From Bacteroidota bacterium (lineage in GTDB: Bacteria > Bacteroidota > Bacteroidia > Chitinophagales > Chitinophagaceae), in the NCBI GenBank assembly GCA_018266555.1, contig JAFEAF010000007.1, positions 47,721-111,720 on the forward strand: a stretch of DNA of 64,000 nt. Direction: 5' to 3'. Below the pieces are notes generated by a model. It did no database searches. It was given only the letters and a program-made list of their open reading frames with translations, and was not told the origin of the DNA. The translations under genes were made by a program, and so were the position numbers. Below, in pieces: positions 10,146 to 18,869 of the stretch. Numbering within the stretch: the stretch's first letter is position 1; each line of letters opens with the position of its first letter.

Positions 10146-10224
10146 TAAGGAAACGTAAAGTGCATTTTAAGCTACTGTTATTGAATCATATTCTGTGTAT
10201 CAGATATTATGAAACAAAGTATTC

Positions 10225-12660
10225 TTATCCCCCATTTCCCACTCTCTCTATTTCATCTTCAGCGCCGCCGCCGGAATGTTTGACGGCTTTATAAGCTTTA
10301 CCAAACCGGTATGAAAAAGAAAGATTGATCACCCGGCTATCCCTGTGTATAATGAAATACTCGGTAGCATTGGGAAACTGCGTTAGCCCTTCCATAGTGT
10401 TTGAATGCAAAATATCACGGACATTTAGTTTTAATGTGCCTTTATTTTTCAGCACTTGTTTTGATATGCCCAATGATAGCTGCCCGGTAGGATATAATAA
10501 TTCCTGTATGTCATTTCGTGCTTGGGTGGTATAAAAACCGGATATCTCACCGGAATAAGTTTTTGCAAAACTGAACTGGTTATTGATATTAATGGTAAGC
10601 TGGTTGATATTGCTTGAAAAATTATTGCCATTAAATCCTTTCAGCTCTTTATGATTATAAAGGGCGAATGCCGTTACCGACCACCATTTGCACAAGGTTG
10701 TTGTTACTGTGGCCGATAATCCAAAAGTTCGGGTATGCCCCACATTTCCCTGTGAATATAACAGCACCCCTTTGGCAGTATCTTTTAAAAACAATTGAGA
10801 AAAATAATTTTTTATAATGCTGTAGGATATGCTTGTGGATAATAAATCTTTGTATTGATGGCTCAATTCAAAATTCCAGTTGAATTGCGGCAGGATAAAC
10901 GGGTTGCCGGTGGAATAGGTGTATTTGTTTACTATAAAATAAAAAGGGTTCAATGTTTGAAAGGCCGGGCGGTCAATGCGGCGGCCGGTTGTAAAAGAAA
11001 AACTGTTGGAGGAGTCAACCCGGAAACTGATATACCCGCTTGGAAAAATTCCATCGTACTGCCTGGAAAAAGAAGAATCCTTTTGCTGAACATTTCCTAA
11101 TTGCTTCGCCTTGTATCCCGTGGTTTCATAACGAAGCCCCGCCTGGAAACTGAAACGATCATCTTTTTTCTCAATACTACTGTATAGCGCATTGATATTT
11201 TCTTTGTAAATAAAATGATTGCTTTTGCCAAAATCCTCTACCCACTGCATGCCATCAAAGTTTTCATAATATGCAGTATTGTCAGTACTGGTAGAAGACG
11301 TCTTCCATCCGGATGACAATGTAAATTTTTTTCCAAGTTTTAAAGTGTGATCTGCTTTTCCGGAAAAAATAGTAATGGTGGTTGGAATATTTCCCCTCGA
11401 CAATTCTGTATAACCGTTTGTAGTTTGCAATTGATTATTAAAAAACTGGTTGTTTTTAATAGAATAACGAAGCCAATCAACATCTGCTGAAATATCCTGC
11501 GTAGAGGAGAGAGTATGTCTTACATTCAGATTAAGAGCGCCATTGGAAAAACGGCTATTACTTCTGTTTTCCGTTGAAATCGTAGAGTCCGTTACCCCGT
11601 TAGCATCCTGCCATTTAGCCAATCCGATATTAATTCCTTTCCTGTAAATGAATGTGCCCCCTAAACCAATTCCCAACGTTGTTTTGGAGGTTACATAATA
11701 ATCAATGCCAGCCTTAAAACTGTTATTCAAAAAATTTCCTGAAAAGAATGTCGGCTGATCCAGGATTGCGGAAATGTTCCCGGATGGGTCATAATATTTT
11801 CGCAGCGCATACAAATCGGTAAGATATTTTACCAGGTTTATATTGTAATTAAAATAGGTGTTGATCTTGCCTCTCCTGTAATTCAGAATGAAATTGTTAT
11901 TATTTTTTGGATAAAACCCCTGCCCGGCCGAAACAGTGAAGGAACCGTTGAATCCTTTTAGTCTATTTTTCTTTGTTTTAATATTGATAATTCCCGAGTT
12001 ACCACCGGCATCATATTTTGCAGATGGATTTGTCATCAGTTCTATTTGATCCACTTGTGCTGAGCTCATACTGCTGAGTAAATTATTCAAATCTGCACCG
12101 GAGAGATATGTAGGTTTATCGTCTATCAGCACTAATACGCCCTGCTTGCCTTTCAAAGCAATGCCTCCATTCCGGTCAACGGTTACACCCGGAGATTTTT
12201 CCAATACTTCAAGAACTGTTGAGCCAACATTAGTGGGCGAAGCGGCTACATTCAGTACTATTTTACCGGGTTGTTGCTGAATGAATGGTTTCCGGGTTAT
12301 AATGTTTATGTTTTGCAATGTAATGTCAGCCGCTTTTAATTTAATAGTAACTGAATTTATTTCGGATGGAAAATGATATATATCGGTATTATACGAAGAA
12401 TGTTCTACGTAAGAAATGGTAAAGGTGTAATCACCTGTTTCAATTTGGGTAAAGGTTACATTCCCCTTGATATCGGTAATGGCTGCCATAACCAGTTTAT
12501 TATTTTTCAATAATTGTACAGCAGCTCCCTCTGCCGGGTTTGCGTTTTTATCCAAAACCGTCAGTGAAAAGCTGTTGAATGTACTATTGCTTGCCGGCTG
12601 GCAAAAAACAACGGGGTAGAATAAAAATAAAAATAATGCAGAACCGGTTATTTTTTTCAT
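10225..12660 (-). CDS. Outer-membrane receptor, TonB-dependent-like barrel
   Basis: An 811-residue outer-membrane protein. Signal peptide residues 1-20 (ending VFCQ) precede a carboxypeptidase-regulatory-like domain (about 28-108; FTFTISYVEHSSY). A plug-like domain follows (about 115-225), with VLEVLEKSPGVTVDRNGGIALKGKQG and IELMTNPSAKYDAGG. A ~580-residue C-terminal barrel belongs to the 'outer membrane beta-barrel protein' group common in Chitinophagaceae. No SusD partner or obvious TonB box is adjacent, so it is not a standard SusCD pair; the substrate is unknown. The final residues (GGGAEDEIERVGNGG) form a Gly/acidic tail after the last barrel strand, rather than the usual terminal aromatic residue. 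Confidence 0.82.
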   Translation of the reverse strand: MKKITGSALFLFLFYPVVFCQPASNSTFNSFSLTVLDKNANPAEGAAVQLLKNNKLVMAAITDIKGNVTFTQIETGDYTFTISYVEHSSYNTDIYHFPSEINSVTIKLKAADITLQNINIITRKPFIQQQPGKIVLNVAASPTNVGSTVLEVLEKSPGVTVDRNGGIALKGKQGVLVLIDDKPTYLSGADLNNLLSSMSSAQVDQIELMTNPSAKYDAGGNSGIINIKTKKNRLKGFNGSFTVSAGQGFYPKNNNNFILNYRRGKINTYFNYNINLVKYLTDLYALRKYYDPSGNISAILDQPTFFSGNFLNNSFKAGIDYYVTSKTTLGIGLGGTFIYRKGINIGLAKWQDANGVTDSTISTENRSNSRFSNGALNLNVRHTLSSTQDISADVDWLRYSIKNNQFFNNQLQTTNGYTELSRGNIPTTITIFSGKADHTLKLGKKFTLSSGWKTSSTSTDNTAYYENFDGMQWVEDFGKSNHFIYKENINALYSSIEKKDDRFSFQAGLRYETTGYKAKQLGNVQQKDSSFSRQYDGIFPSGYISFRVDSSNSFSFTTGRRIDRPAFQTLNPFYFIVNKYTYSTGNPFILPQFNWNFELSHQYKDLLSTSISYSIIKNYFSQLFLKDTAKGVLLYSQGNVGHTRTFGLSATVTTTLCKWWSVTAFALYNHKELKGFNGNNFSSNINQLTININNQFSFAKTYSGEISGFYTTQARNDIQELLYPTGQLSLGISKQVLKNKGTLKLNVRDILHSNTMEGLTQFPNATEYFIIHRDSRVINLSFSYRFGKAYKAVKHSGGGAEDEIERVGNGG

Positions 12661-13073
12661 TCAGAAATAATCATACAAGCTACGCAAGCAATCCGGTTTG
12701 ACAATTCTATTTATGGAGGATGGTTTAAAATAAATATGAATGGCAAAAACTGGAATGGCGACTGTTTGAAATTTACATGGATTCATACCCTGAATATCCC
12801 TGTACATTCAATTTGCTAAGAGGGTAAGGATAAATTACCAATTTTTATTTCTTTTTTCTGATTGTAGCGTAACCCAGGTATTAATGATGCGGAAGAGAAT
12901 TCCATGATGCCTTTTTTTCATAAAATTGTTTAAACCGGTTACCGCTTGTCAAAATGTTTCTATGGACTACTACATTCCGGGGACGAAAAGATTAATAACT
13001 ACAATTAAGCGATACACTTCTTTTATAAACTAATCTGAGTTTTCCGTCTATCTCCCGGCAAGCTTTGTCCAAA
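12661..13073. other. Divergent intergenic region, no gene seen
   Basis: Upstream DNA shared by the minus-strand receptor gene and the plus-strand small secreted protein gene. No ORF of note, RNA gene or repeat is seen. The plus-strand promoter candidate lies just to its right. Confidence 0.35.
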
Positions 13074-13108
13074 AACGAAACTTTTGTTTACAACCCGTAA
13101 TAAGTTTG
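13074..13108 (+). promoter_or_regulatory. Bacteroidota-type promoter for the 13143 gene
   Basis: TTTG at 13074-13077, a 23-nt spacer, then TAAGTTTG at 13101-13108, an exact match to the TAnnTTTG -7 consensus, 34 nt before the ATG. The spacer is at the long end of the usual range. Confidence 0.5.
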
Positions 13109-13142
13109 AGCGGAAAAATTATTCTTCATCAAATTATTAGTT

Positions 13143-13487
13143 ATGAAAAATTCTGTAAGAAAATTATTTGCCGTTGCAATACTAAGTTTTGCAATGGGCA
13201 CTGTTTATTCTCAGGGTAAATTTTGCAACAAGGCGCCCTGGGCTTCTGAAAAAGGGTACTGGATGGTAGAAAGCACTGTCCAAAATCCTTTGTCTCATCT
13301 TATCCGGTTTTACAATAATGAGAATGAACTAATTCATTCCGAGCAACTCAATGGTGTAAAGCTGAACATGGATAAAAAAAGAACAAAGATGAAATTGAAG
13401 AAGGCGCTCGAAGCAGCAGTATACCTTTACGGACAACACGAGGAACCTGCCGAGATTAAAAATTACGTTGTGAAAATCCTGAGATAG
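13143..13487 (+). CDS. Small secreted protein of unknown function
   Basis: A 114-residue protein with a clear signal peptide (1 to about 23, ending VYSQ). The mature part is basic and about 90 residues long. It starts GKFCNKAPWASEKGYW and contains VQNPLSHLIRFYNNENELIHSE and KKRTKMKLKKALEAAVYL. The second half (NENELIHSEQL, KLNMDKKRTKMKLKKAL) resembles short Bacteroidota periplasmic proteins found near sensor genes, but I recognise no named family. It has its own promoter candidate and lies 157 bp upstream of the LytS-type kinase gene on the same strand. A link to that pair is possible but only positional. Confidence 0.65.
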   Translation: MKNSVRKLFAVAILSFAMGTVYSQGKFCNKAPWASEKGYWMVESTVQNPLSHLIRFYNNENELIHSEQLNGVKLNMDKKRTKMKLKKALEAAVYLYGQHEEPAEIKNYVVKILR

Positions 13488-13644
13488 GCTTTGAATAACC
13501 TGGTAATTCATAACATTTACCTGAGCCAGGGCTCGTTTGTTGTTTATAAAATCCATTCATCGCCGGATTTCTGCCGTATAGCGATTTTATGAATTTTCTT
13601 AATAGACCTGAAGTAACAGGCCAGTAATTTTAGTAAGTATAGTC

Positions 13645-14802
13645 ATGAAAAAATATGCCTTCATATTTTCTGATGAGGCCCGTTACAGAACACTACGGCA
13701 TTTGGTTTTTTGGTTATTCTGGTGGCTGTCGCAGGGCTTTTTGTATGCTTTTGCCGGTTCCTACAATCAATTGAGGTATTTTGAAAGAATACCTATTGCT
13801 TTAGTGGATTCGCTGGGCTTCATGCCTTGTCATATTTTCATTTCCTATAGCTTGATGTATTTTGTTATCCCCCGTTATATCATCAGGCAGGAATATGTAC
13901 ATGCATTATTTTGGTCTCTGGCATTTTTTTCATTGACAGCTTTGATGTCGGCTACTATTTCACGTTATGCAATTACAAATCTTAGATTCTTGATTCTCCC
14001 CGGGAGGTTGGCATTTCCATATAATCTTAATAGCCCTTCAATGTTGTTTTTATTATTGGCAGGATTGCGTGGTGGCATAACAATCGGGGGCCTGGCAGCA
14101 GCCATCAAACTTATGAAACATTGGTACATGAAGGAGCAGCGTAACCTTCAGTTACAAAAGGAAAATGCAGAGGCCAGTTTGCAATTACTAAGGGCACAAA
14201 TACATCCGCATTTTTTATTTAATACGCTGAATAATATTTATGCCTATACTCAGAATAGTTCGCCCCTTGCTTCTAAAATGGTAACAGGATTATCCGATAT
14301 TCTCCGATATACTTTGCAGGAAGGTAATAAACAATGGGTGCCGCTTAACCAGGAATTACAAATGATACAGGATTACATCAGCCTTGAGAAAATCAGGTAT
14401 GGAAACAGGTTAGAAGTACACCTGCAGTTACCTGAAAACAACAACGGGTTTTACATCGCCCCGCTATTGTTATTGCCCCTTGTGGAAAATTGTTTTAAAC
14501 ATGGTACCAGTAATATTTTAGATCAACCCTGGGTTCATTTGCAAATTAATATCACTGGCTATCAAATGTGTATGAAACTTTTAAATGGAAAATCAAAAGA
14601 AAGCAGAGTGCAAAAAAGTACCGGGATCGGTTTGAAAAACGTTCAAAAGAGACTGGCATTACTATATCCGGGCAAACATGAACTTACCATAACAAATGGA
14701 GAAGAAGTATTTATTGTAAACATGAAGCTGGAATTATTATTTCTCCAGGAAAAACAGAAAATACAAAACAATAAGGAACCACTAACAACGGAATATGCCT
14801 GA
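13645..14802 (+). CDS. LytS/YehU-family membrane sensor histidine kinase
   Basis: A 385-residue sensor kinase. About four hydrophobic segments (near 18-38, 50-75, 85-105 and 130-155) anchor the N-terminal half. A short coiled linker (about 160-180) then leads to the His_kinase domain, with the phosphoacceptor in QIHPHFLFNTLNNIYA (His187). The HATPase part follows, with LLLPLVENCFKHG (N box) and the G-box GIGLKNVQKRL. There is no periplasmic sensor domain, so the signal is probably sensed in the membrane. The stop overlaps the start of the LytTR response-regulator gene by 8 nt, so the two form a translationally coupled two-component pair. The length is normal for the family. Confidence 0.92.
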   Translation: MKKYAFIFSDEARYRTLRHLVFWLFWWLSQGFLYAFAGSYNQLRYFERIPIALVDSLGFMPCHIFISYSLMYFVIPRYIIRQEYVHALFWSLAFFSLTALMSATISRYAITNLRFLILPGRLAFPYNLNSPSMLFLLLAGLRGGITIGGLAAAIKLMKHWYMKEQRNLQLQKENAEASLQLLRAQIHPHFLFNTLNNIYAYTQNSSPLASKMVTGLSDILRYTLQEGNKQWVPLNQELQMIQDYISLEKIRYGNRLEVHLQLPENNNGFYIAPLLLLPLVENCFKHGTSNILDQPWVHLQINITGYQMCMKLLNGKSKESRVQKSTGIGLKNVQKRLALLYPGKHELTITNGEEVFIVNMKLELLFLQEKQKIQNNKEPLTTEYA

Positions 14803-15508
14803 TGCAAAAACCATACGATGTCTTGTTGTGGATGACGAACCTCTGGCAAGAGAGATTATTACCCGCTACATCAAAGATGTGCCCACATTACAGCTAACAG
14901 GTGAATGCAGTAATGCTCTGGAAGCTTTTGCCGTATTGCAAAAACAAACTGTTGATCTCGTTTTCCTGGATATTCGTATGCCGCAGTTAAACGGAAATGA
15001 TTTCCTGAAAACATTAAAGAACCCGCCAAAGATTATTTTCATAACCGCTCATCATGAATATGCATTGGAAGGATATGAACTGGATGTTGTGGATTACCTG
15101 ATGAAGCCTGTGCCATTCGATCGTTTTCTGAAAGCTGTGAATAAAGCATACCCCACCGGGGTCACACCAATTTCAACGGAGGCAACCCGCTCCCTGAACA
15201 ATGAAGCCTTTGTATATTTCAGGGTGGACCGGAAAATGGTAAAAGTAATGTTGCACAACGTTCTTTACATTGAGAGTATGAAAGATTATATTAAAATATT
15301 TACTGACCATACTACACTTATCACCAAGCAATCTATCAGTTCTGTGGAAGAAATGTTGCCTGAAAATGAATTTACAAGAGTGCACCGATCGTATATCGTC
15401 TCATTAAGAAAAATCAGATCATTTACTGCAGAGTTGCTTGAAGTCAGTAATACTACAATCCCGATAGGGCGGCTTTATCGAAATGGGGTTTTGAAAAAAT
15501 TAGAATAA
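14795..15508 (+). CDS. LytTR-family response regulator
   Basis: A 237-residue DNA-binding response regulator. The receiver domain (1 to about 122) has the acidic pair D13/D14-E15 in VVDDEPLA, phosphoacceptor Asp59 in LVFLDIRMP, Thr84 in IFITAHHEYA and the conserved lysine in DYLMKPV. The C-terminal LytTR DNA-binding domain (about 135-237) has FVYFRVDRKMVKV, LYIESMKDYIKIF, FTRVHRSYIVSL and IPIGRLYR. It pairs with the overlapping LytS-type kinase gene. The targets are unknown; the secreted protein gene at 13143 is a plausible neighbour to test. Confidence 0.93.
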   Translation: MPDAKTIRCLVVDDEPLAREIITRYIKDVPTLQLTGECSNALEAFAVLQKQTVDLVFLDIRMPQLNGNDFLKTLKNPPKIIFITAHHEYALEGYELDVVDYLMKPVPFDRFLKAVNKAYPTGVTPISTEATRSLNNEAFVYFRVDRKMVKVMLHNVLYIESMKDYIKIFTDHTTLITKQSISSVEEMLPENEFTRVHRSYIVSLRKIRSFTAELLEVSNTTIPIGRLYRNGVLKKLE

Positions 15509-15673
15509 GCAATTGGAAATTTACCGGGTTTAAAAAATGGATAAATCCCCGGGGATATATTTTAAACAATAGTTGTATTGTCCATAACCTCTTTCTCTCA
15601 TGATTATTCCAACTTTAGCTTCGGAATTATCAATCGGAGTCTCCTTTCTATTTTGTTGTTTTACTGTTCGGAA

Positions 15674-16951
15674 CTAAAACGGTTCGCTGATAGATTTAGC
15701 CATAGGCGAAAAAGATTTAGGTCCGTCTTCTGTCATATATATACAGTCTTCCATTCTCACTCCGAATTCTCCGGTTATGGCAATTGTAGGTTCAATACTG
15801 AAACACATACCCGCCTGAATAAGTTGTTTATTCCCTTTTACCATATTTCCCCATTCATGCCCGTCCATTCCGATTCCATGCCCGGTACGATGCGGTAATC
15901 CCGGTAATTTATACCCGGGTCCAAACCCGGCATCCGTAATTACTTTTCTGCAGGCAGCATCCACGTCTTCGCAAGCTGCTCCAATTTTTGCAGCTTTAAA
16001 TCCGGCTTCCTGCGATTGTTTTTCCAGGTTCCAGATTTCAAGTTGCCTCTTTGTAGGTTCTGCTCCAAATACAATTGTTCTGGTGATATCCGAAGAATAA
16101 CTCTGTACCTGGCAGCCGCAATCCATTAATACGATATCACCTTTCTTTAAAGTTTTTGGTTTGATGCTACCGTGGGGAAACGCTGATGATTCTCCAAAGA
16201 GCACTAAACCGCCTCCTGAGTCGCCTCCCAGTTTTTCATGTGCACCGGCTATGATTGCCGCCAGTTCTCCCTGTGTCATTCCTTCATGCAACTGGCTGAT
16301 ACCATGTTTTATACTGGCAACGGTGATGTCGCTGGCTTTTTGCATCAACGCCAGTTCGGCTTTTGATTTTATCAGCCGGCAGGGCATCGTAACCGGAGTG
16401 CCGCTGACAAAATTGAATTGTGATGCTTCTTTGCGTACACCATCGAAAATAAAAAAACGAAGGCGTTCTTCCATTGCAATATTCCCGGACGAAATATTTG
16501 CATCTTTCAACGCTTTTACTATTTGCTGGTATGGGCTTTCGTCTTCCTGCCATACATAAACATTCTTACCAATGCTGATCAGTTCACGAAGCCTGTCTTC
16601 TTCAAAACCGGGACAAACATAAAACGGATCTCCTTGTGCAGGAATAATGGCCACCATGGTACGTTCACTCGGCCACCAGTGGATTCCTGTAAAATATACC
16701 AATGATGTACCTGAATCTAAAATGAGTGCTTCGATCTTTTGCTCTGCAAGCAATTGCTGCGCTTTTTCAATTCTTGATTTTCTTTCTTCCACGGAAATGG
16801 GAACCACATCGCCTGTCATGGATTTAAGATCACCGGAAGAAGAAGTTGTCCCGGTTGATTTATCATTGCTGTTGCAGGCGCTGATGCCTGCAACTACGCT
16901 TCCGGCAGCTAAAGCCGAAAGATTGATGAAGTCTCTTCTTTTTACTTTCAT
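15674..16951 (-). CDS. Exported M24-family Xaa-Pro-type aminopeptidase
   Basis: A 425-residue metallopeptidase of the creatinase/aminopeptidase P fold. The N-terminus has a twin-arginine motif (KRRDFI, Arg5-Arg6), a hydrophobic stretch and a possible lipobox ending at Cys26 (GISAC), so Tat export followed by lipidation is predicted. A creatinase_N domain (about 55-180) precedes the M24 pita-bread domain. The dinuclear metal ligands are all present: Asp277, Asp288, His358, Glu387 and Glu401. The family cleaves the N-terminal residue before proline or Xaa-Pro dipeptides. The gene stands alone on the minus strand, converging with the LytTR operon. Export of an M24 enzyme by Tat fits folding with metal in the cytoplasm. 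Confidence 0.88.
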   Translation of the reverse strand: MKVKRRDFINLSALAAGSVVAGISACNSNDKSTGTTSSSGDLKSMTGDVVPISVEERKSRIEKAQQLLAEQKIEALILDSGTSLVYFTGIHWWPSERTMVAIIPAQGDPFYVCPGFEEDRLRELISIGKNVYVWQEDESPYQQIVKALKDANISSGNIAMEERLRFFIFDGVRKEASQFNFVSGTPVTMPCRLIKSKAELALMQKASDITVASIKHGISQLHEGMTQGELAAIIAGAHEKLGGDSGGGLVLFGESSAFPHGSIKPKTLKKGDIVLMDCGCQVQSYSSDITRTIVFGAEPTKRQLEIWNLEKQSQEAGFKAAKIGAACEDVDAACRKVITDAGFGPGYKLPGLPHRTGHGIGMDGHEWGNMVKGNKQLIQAGMCFSIEPTIAITGEFGVRMEDCIYMTEDGPKSFSPMAKSISEPF

Positions 16952-17343
16952 AAATTCTTTTTTATAGGAAGTAATGAAGATAGCGTAAAAATTATTTTCA
17001 TCCGCTTTTTCAATTACGCTTTTGTTGGGTGTTTAAATTTAAAGATACTTTTTTCTGTAGTTTGTTCACCCCAACAAACGAAGTTAAACTAAGTTTTACT
17101 TTAGCCAGGTGGTTGGTCTTGTAGTCTTCTGTGAAAAGACGCTTCTGTGCGAACACCAACGGAATCAAACCAAAATTAAAACGGTCCAAATTTCGGGGAG
17201 GCTTATAAAATCGGGGAAGGCTACAGTCCTGCTCGATATGAAGCCAAATTGAAAAACAAAAGTTGAAACACGGTTTCCGTCTGCCCGGCTTTACACAGGA
17301 TACCGATGTTAGCAGATGCCTTAATTAGGCTTTACTTAGTATG
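16952..17343. other. Intergenic region at the left edge of the accessory island
   Basis: About 390 bp without a convincing gene. The stretch 17,090-17,320 is visibly less AT-rich than its surroundings. It ends in a GATGTTAGCAGATGCC segment resembling, in inverted orientation, the GTTGGCAGCAACC found at the other side of the AraC/DUF1772 unit near 18,705. This may mark the island border; no integrase or attC fold could be shown. Confidence 0.35.
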
Positions 17344-17813
17344 TTACTTTGTCGTGAAAATCTTATGCAATGCCATAAAGGAAAATATCAGTCCTGCAAA
17401 CAGAATAAGTGACCTTAACCAGTTCATTGAGTTCCATCCTGTCCACGCTTTCCTGATAGCGTCAATATCGGTTAATTGTGCTTTAAACATGATGTCATTT
17501 CTTGGATAGAAATAAGCAAAAGTGAATACATCACCCAACACATATAATACCAACGCAATTCCTAAATAAATTCTGATGGTTGCAGAAGCCTTCCAAAATA
17601 AAATCAGCGCCAATAATCCTAATACCTGATTGACAGGGGAAAATATCCTGAAAAAGTTCCCTGGGTTTACTGCTTTAAAGTATTCCCTTGCTGTTTCAAT
17701 AGATTTAGGAATATCAGCCCCCACGATGTTGCGTCAATCATGGAATTATAGATGTTGGTAAATAGCAACCCGTTTGCCAGTGTTATTGATGCAAATAAAA
17801 ACAACGGTTTCAT
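17344..17813 (-). pseudogene. DUF1772-like small membrane protein, frameshifted
   Basis: Two overlapping frames join into one 4-TM protein. The N-terminal frame begins at the ATG at 17813 (MKPLFLFASITLANGLLF... to IDATSWG). The rest continues in another frame from ADIPKSIETAREYFKAVNPG to the stop at 17344. The switch falls in a run of five G (minus strand) at 17718-17722; six would restore a continuous protein of about 156 residues typical of this membrane family (SW-G-x-x-IP-x-SI-x-x-AR-x-Y). Either the gene is broken by a 1-nt deletion or the assembly lost a G. The AraC-type regulator gene ends 52 bp upstream on the same strand, so the two are probably one transcript. Function of the family is unclear. 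Confidence 0.8.
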
Positions 17814-17865
17814 ATTTCTTTTTTTAGCTGCAAAAATGAAACCGGGGGAAAGTGAAAAATTGTAT

Positions 17866-18672
17866 TTAATGGACATTCTCAAAAATGTGCCCTGTGATAT
17901 TGCTTTTCCTTTGCCGGTATTCTTTGGGAGTGAGCTGGCTTAAAGACTTAAATGTTCTGATAAAATGTGACTGGTCAGAAAAATGACAACTATAAGCAAT
18001 GTTTGTGAGTGATAATTCAGAATAATGTATGAGATGAACAGCCTGTAAATATTTTTTGTAAAGCAAGGTTTGCTCTGTATTCAGTCCTGTAAGTTCATGC
18101 AGTTTTCTTGAAAGTTGTTTGGATGAATAGCAAAAACGACTTGCTATGTCTGAAACTGAAAGGTGAATGTCGGTATGTGTATTTAAAAAGTTATTAAACG
18201 CCTTTTCCCTCTCGGTAAGTTGGGGGAGTTTTTTTATAAGCCACTCTGTAAAAGTTTTTATTCTGCCATTAAAACTATCCTGCTCTCCTAAACGATGCCA
18301 AAGAGAGTAAAAAGAAGTATCCACCAAAGTTAAATCAATAACACAGTTGGTAAATTCCATAGGATGAAAATGGAAAATATGTTTTACTGCCGTTGGAGAT
18401 AAAACCACTCCAAAAAAAGTTTGGCTGTCTGCAAGATATAATTGAACAGGGCTGGTATGAAAACCCTGAACAAAACATCTTGGAATAATCAGAGATTGTT
18501 GGTTAATGCTCGCATGTAATTTAGTGGTCTCAAAACTGAAAATAATTTCTACAACTCCCTTTGGAATGATTGTTTCGCTCAAAGATGGATTGTTGTCTCT
18601 GTGAATTTGCCAAAATGAGCATACAATATCTTTGATTAAAGGCGATTGTGGTATTGTGAAATAATTTTCCAT
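17866..18672 (-). CDS. AraC-family transcriptional regulator
   Basis: A 268-residue regulator. The N-terminal ~150 residues are a DUF6597-like effector domain (FTIPQSPLIKDIVCSFWQIH, GVVEIIFSFE, CFVQGFHTSPVQL, FFGVVLSPTAVKHIF). The C-terminal AraC-type double HTH (about 165-262) shows HLSVSDIASRFCYSSKQLSRKLHELTG and the second-helix signature LTNIAYSCHFSDQSHFIRTFK, then LTPKEYRQ. It lies directly upstream of the broken DUF1772 gene on the same strand and probably controls it. The effector is unknown. The segment upstream of the start carries palindromic and GTTGGCAG-like DNA suggesting a mobile or cassette-like border. Confidence 0.9.
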   Translation of the reverse strand: MENYFTIPQSPLIKDIVCSFWQIHRDNNPSLSETIIPKGVVEIIFSFETTKLHASINQQSLIIPRCFVQGFHTSPVQLYLADSQTFFGVVLSPTAVKHIFHFHPMEFTNCVIDLTLVDTSFYSLWHRLGEQDSFNGRIKTFTEWLIKKLPQLTEREKAFNNFLNTHTDIHLSVSDIASRFCYSSKQLSRKLHELTGLNTEQTLLYKKYLQAVHLIHYSELSLTNIAYSCHFSDQSHFIRTFKSLSQLTPKEYRQRKSNITGHIFENVH

Positions 18673-18773
18673 TTATTTGCTCAACGGTGCGAATGGTTGT
18701 TCAATAGGTTGCTGCCAACGAGCAGGGCTTTATGCAGGTTGGGAATTAGTATTCCGTCCGATAACCGCTGCTG

Positions 18774-18796
18774 ACCTGCCTGTCCGGCAGGCAGGT
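18774..18796. repeat. Short palindromic element (ACCTGCCTG...CAGGCAGGT)
   Basis: Perfect 9-bp inverted arms ACCTGCCTG and CAGGCAGGT around a 5-nt TCCGG centre, in the non-coding gap between the AraC and HEPN-like genes. A related palindrome (GCCTGCC-G-GGCAGGC) lies inside cca at 57506-57520, and a half-site GCAGGCAGGCAGG at 29490. This looks like a dispersed short repeat of the genome, with copies both between and inside genes. Confidence 0.75.
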
Positions 18797-18869
18797 TTGG
18801 ATTTTCTCTTTTGACTCATTTTGTGCGAAATTAAGTTAACAGTTTTCTGTCAACCTATTTCAGGACAAG

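Noticed and set aside
16161..16559. 132-codon plus-strand ORF inside the M24 peptidase gene
   Set aside because: The minus-strand frame has all five metal ligands in order, so the antisense frame is a shadow.
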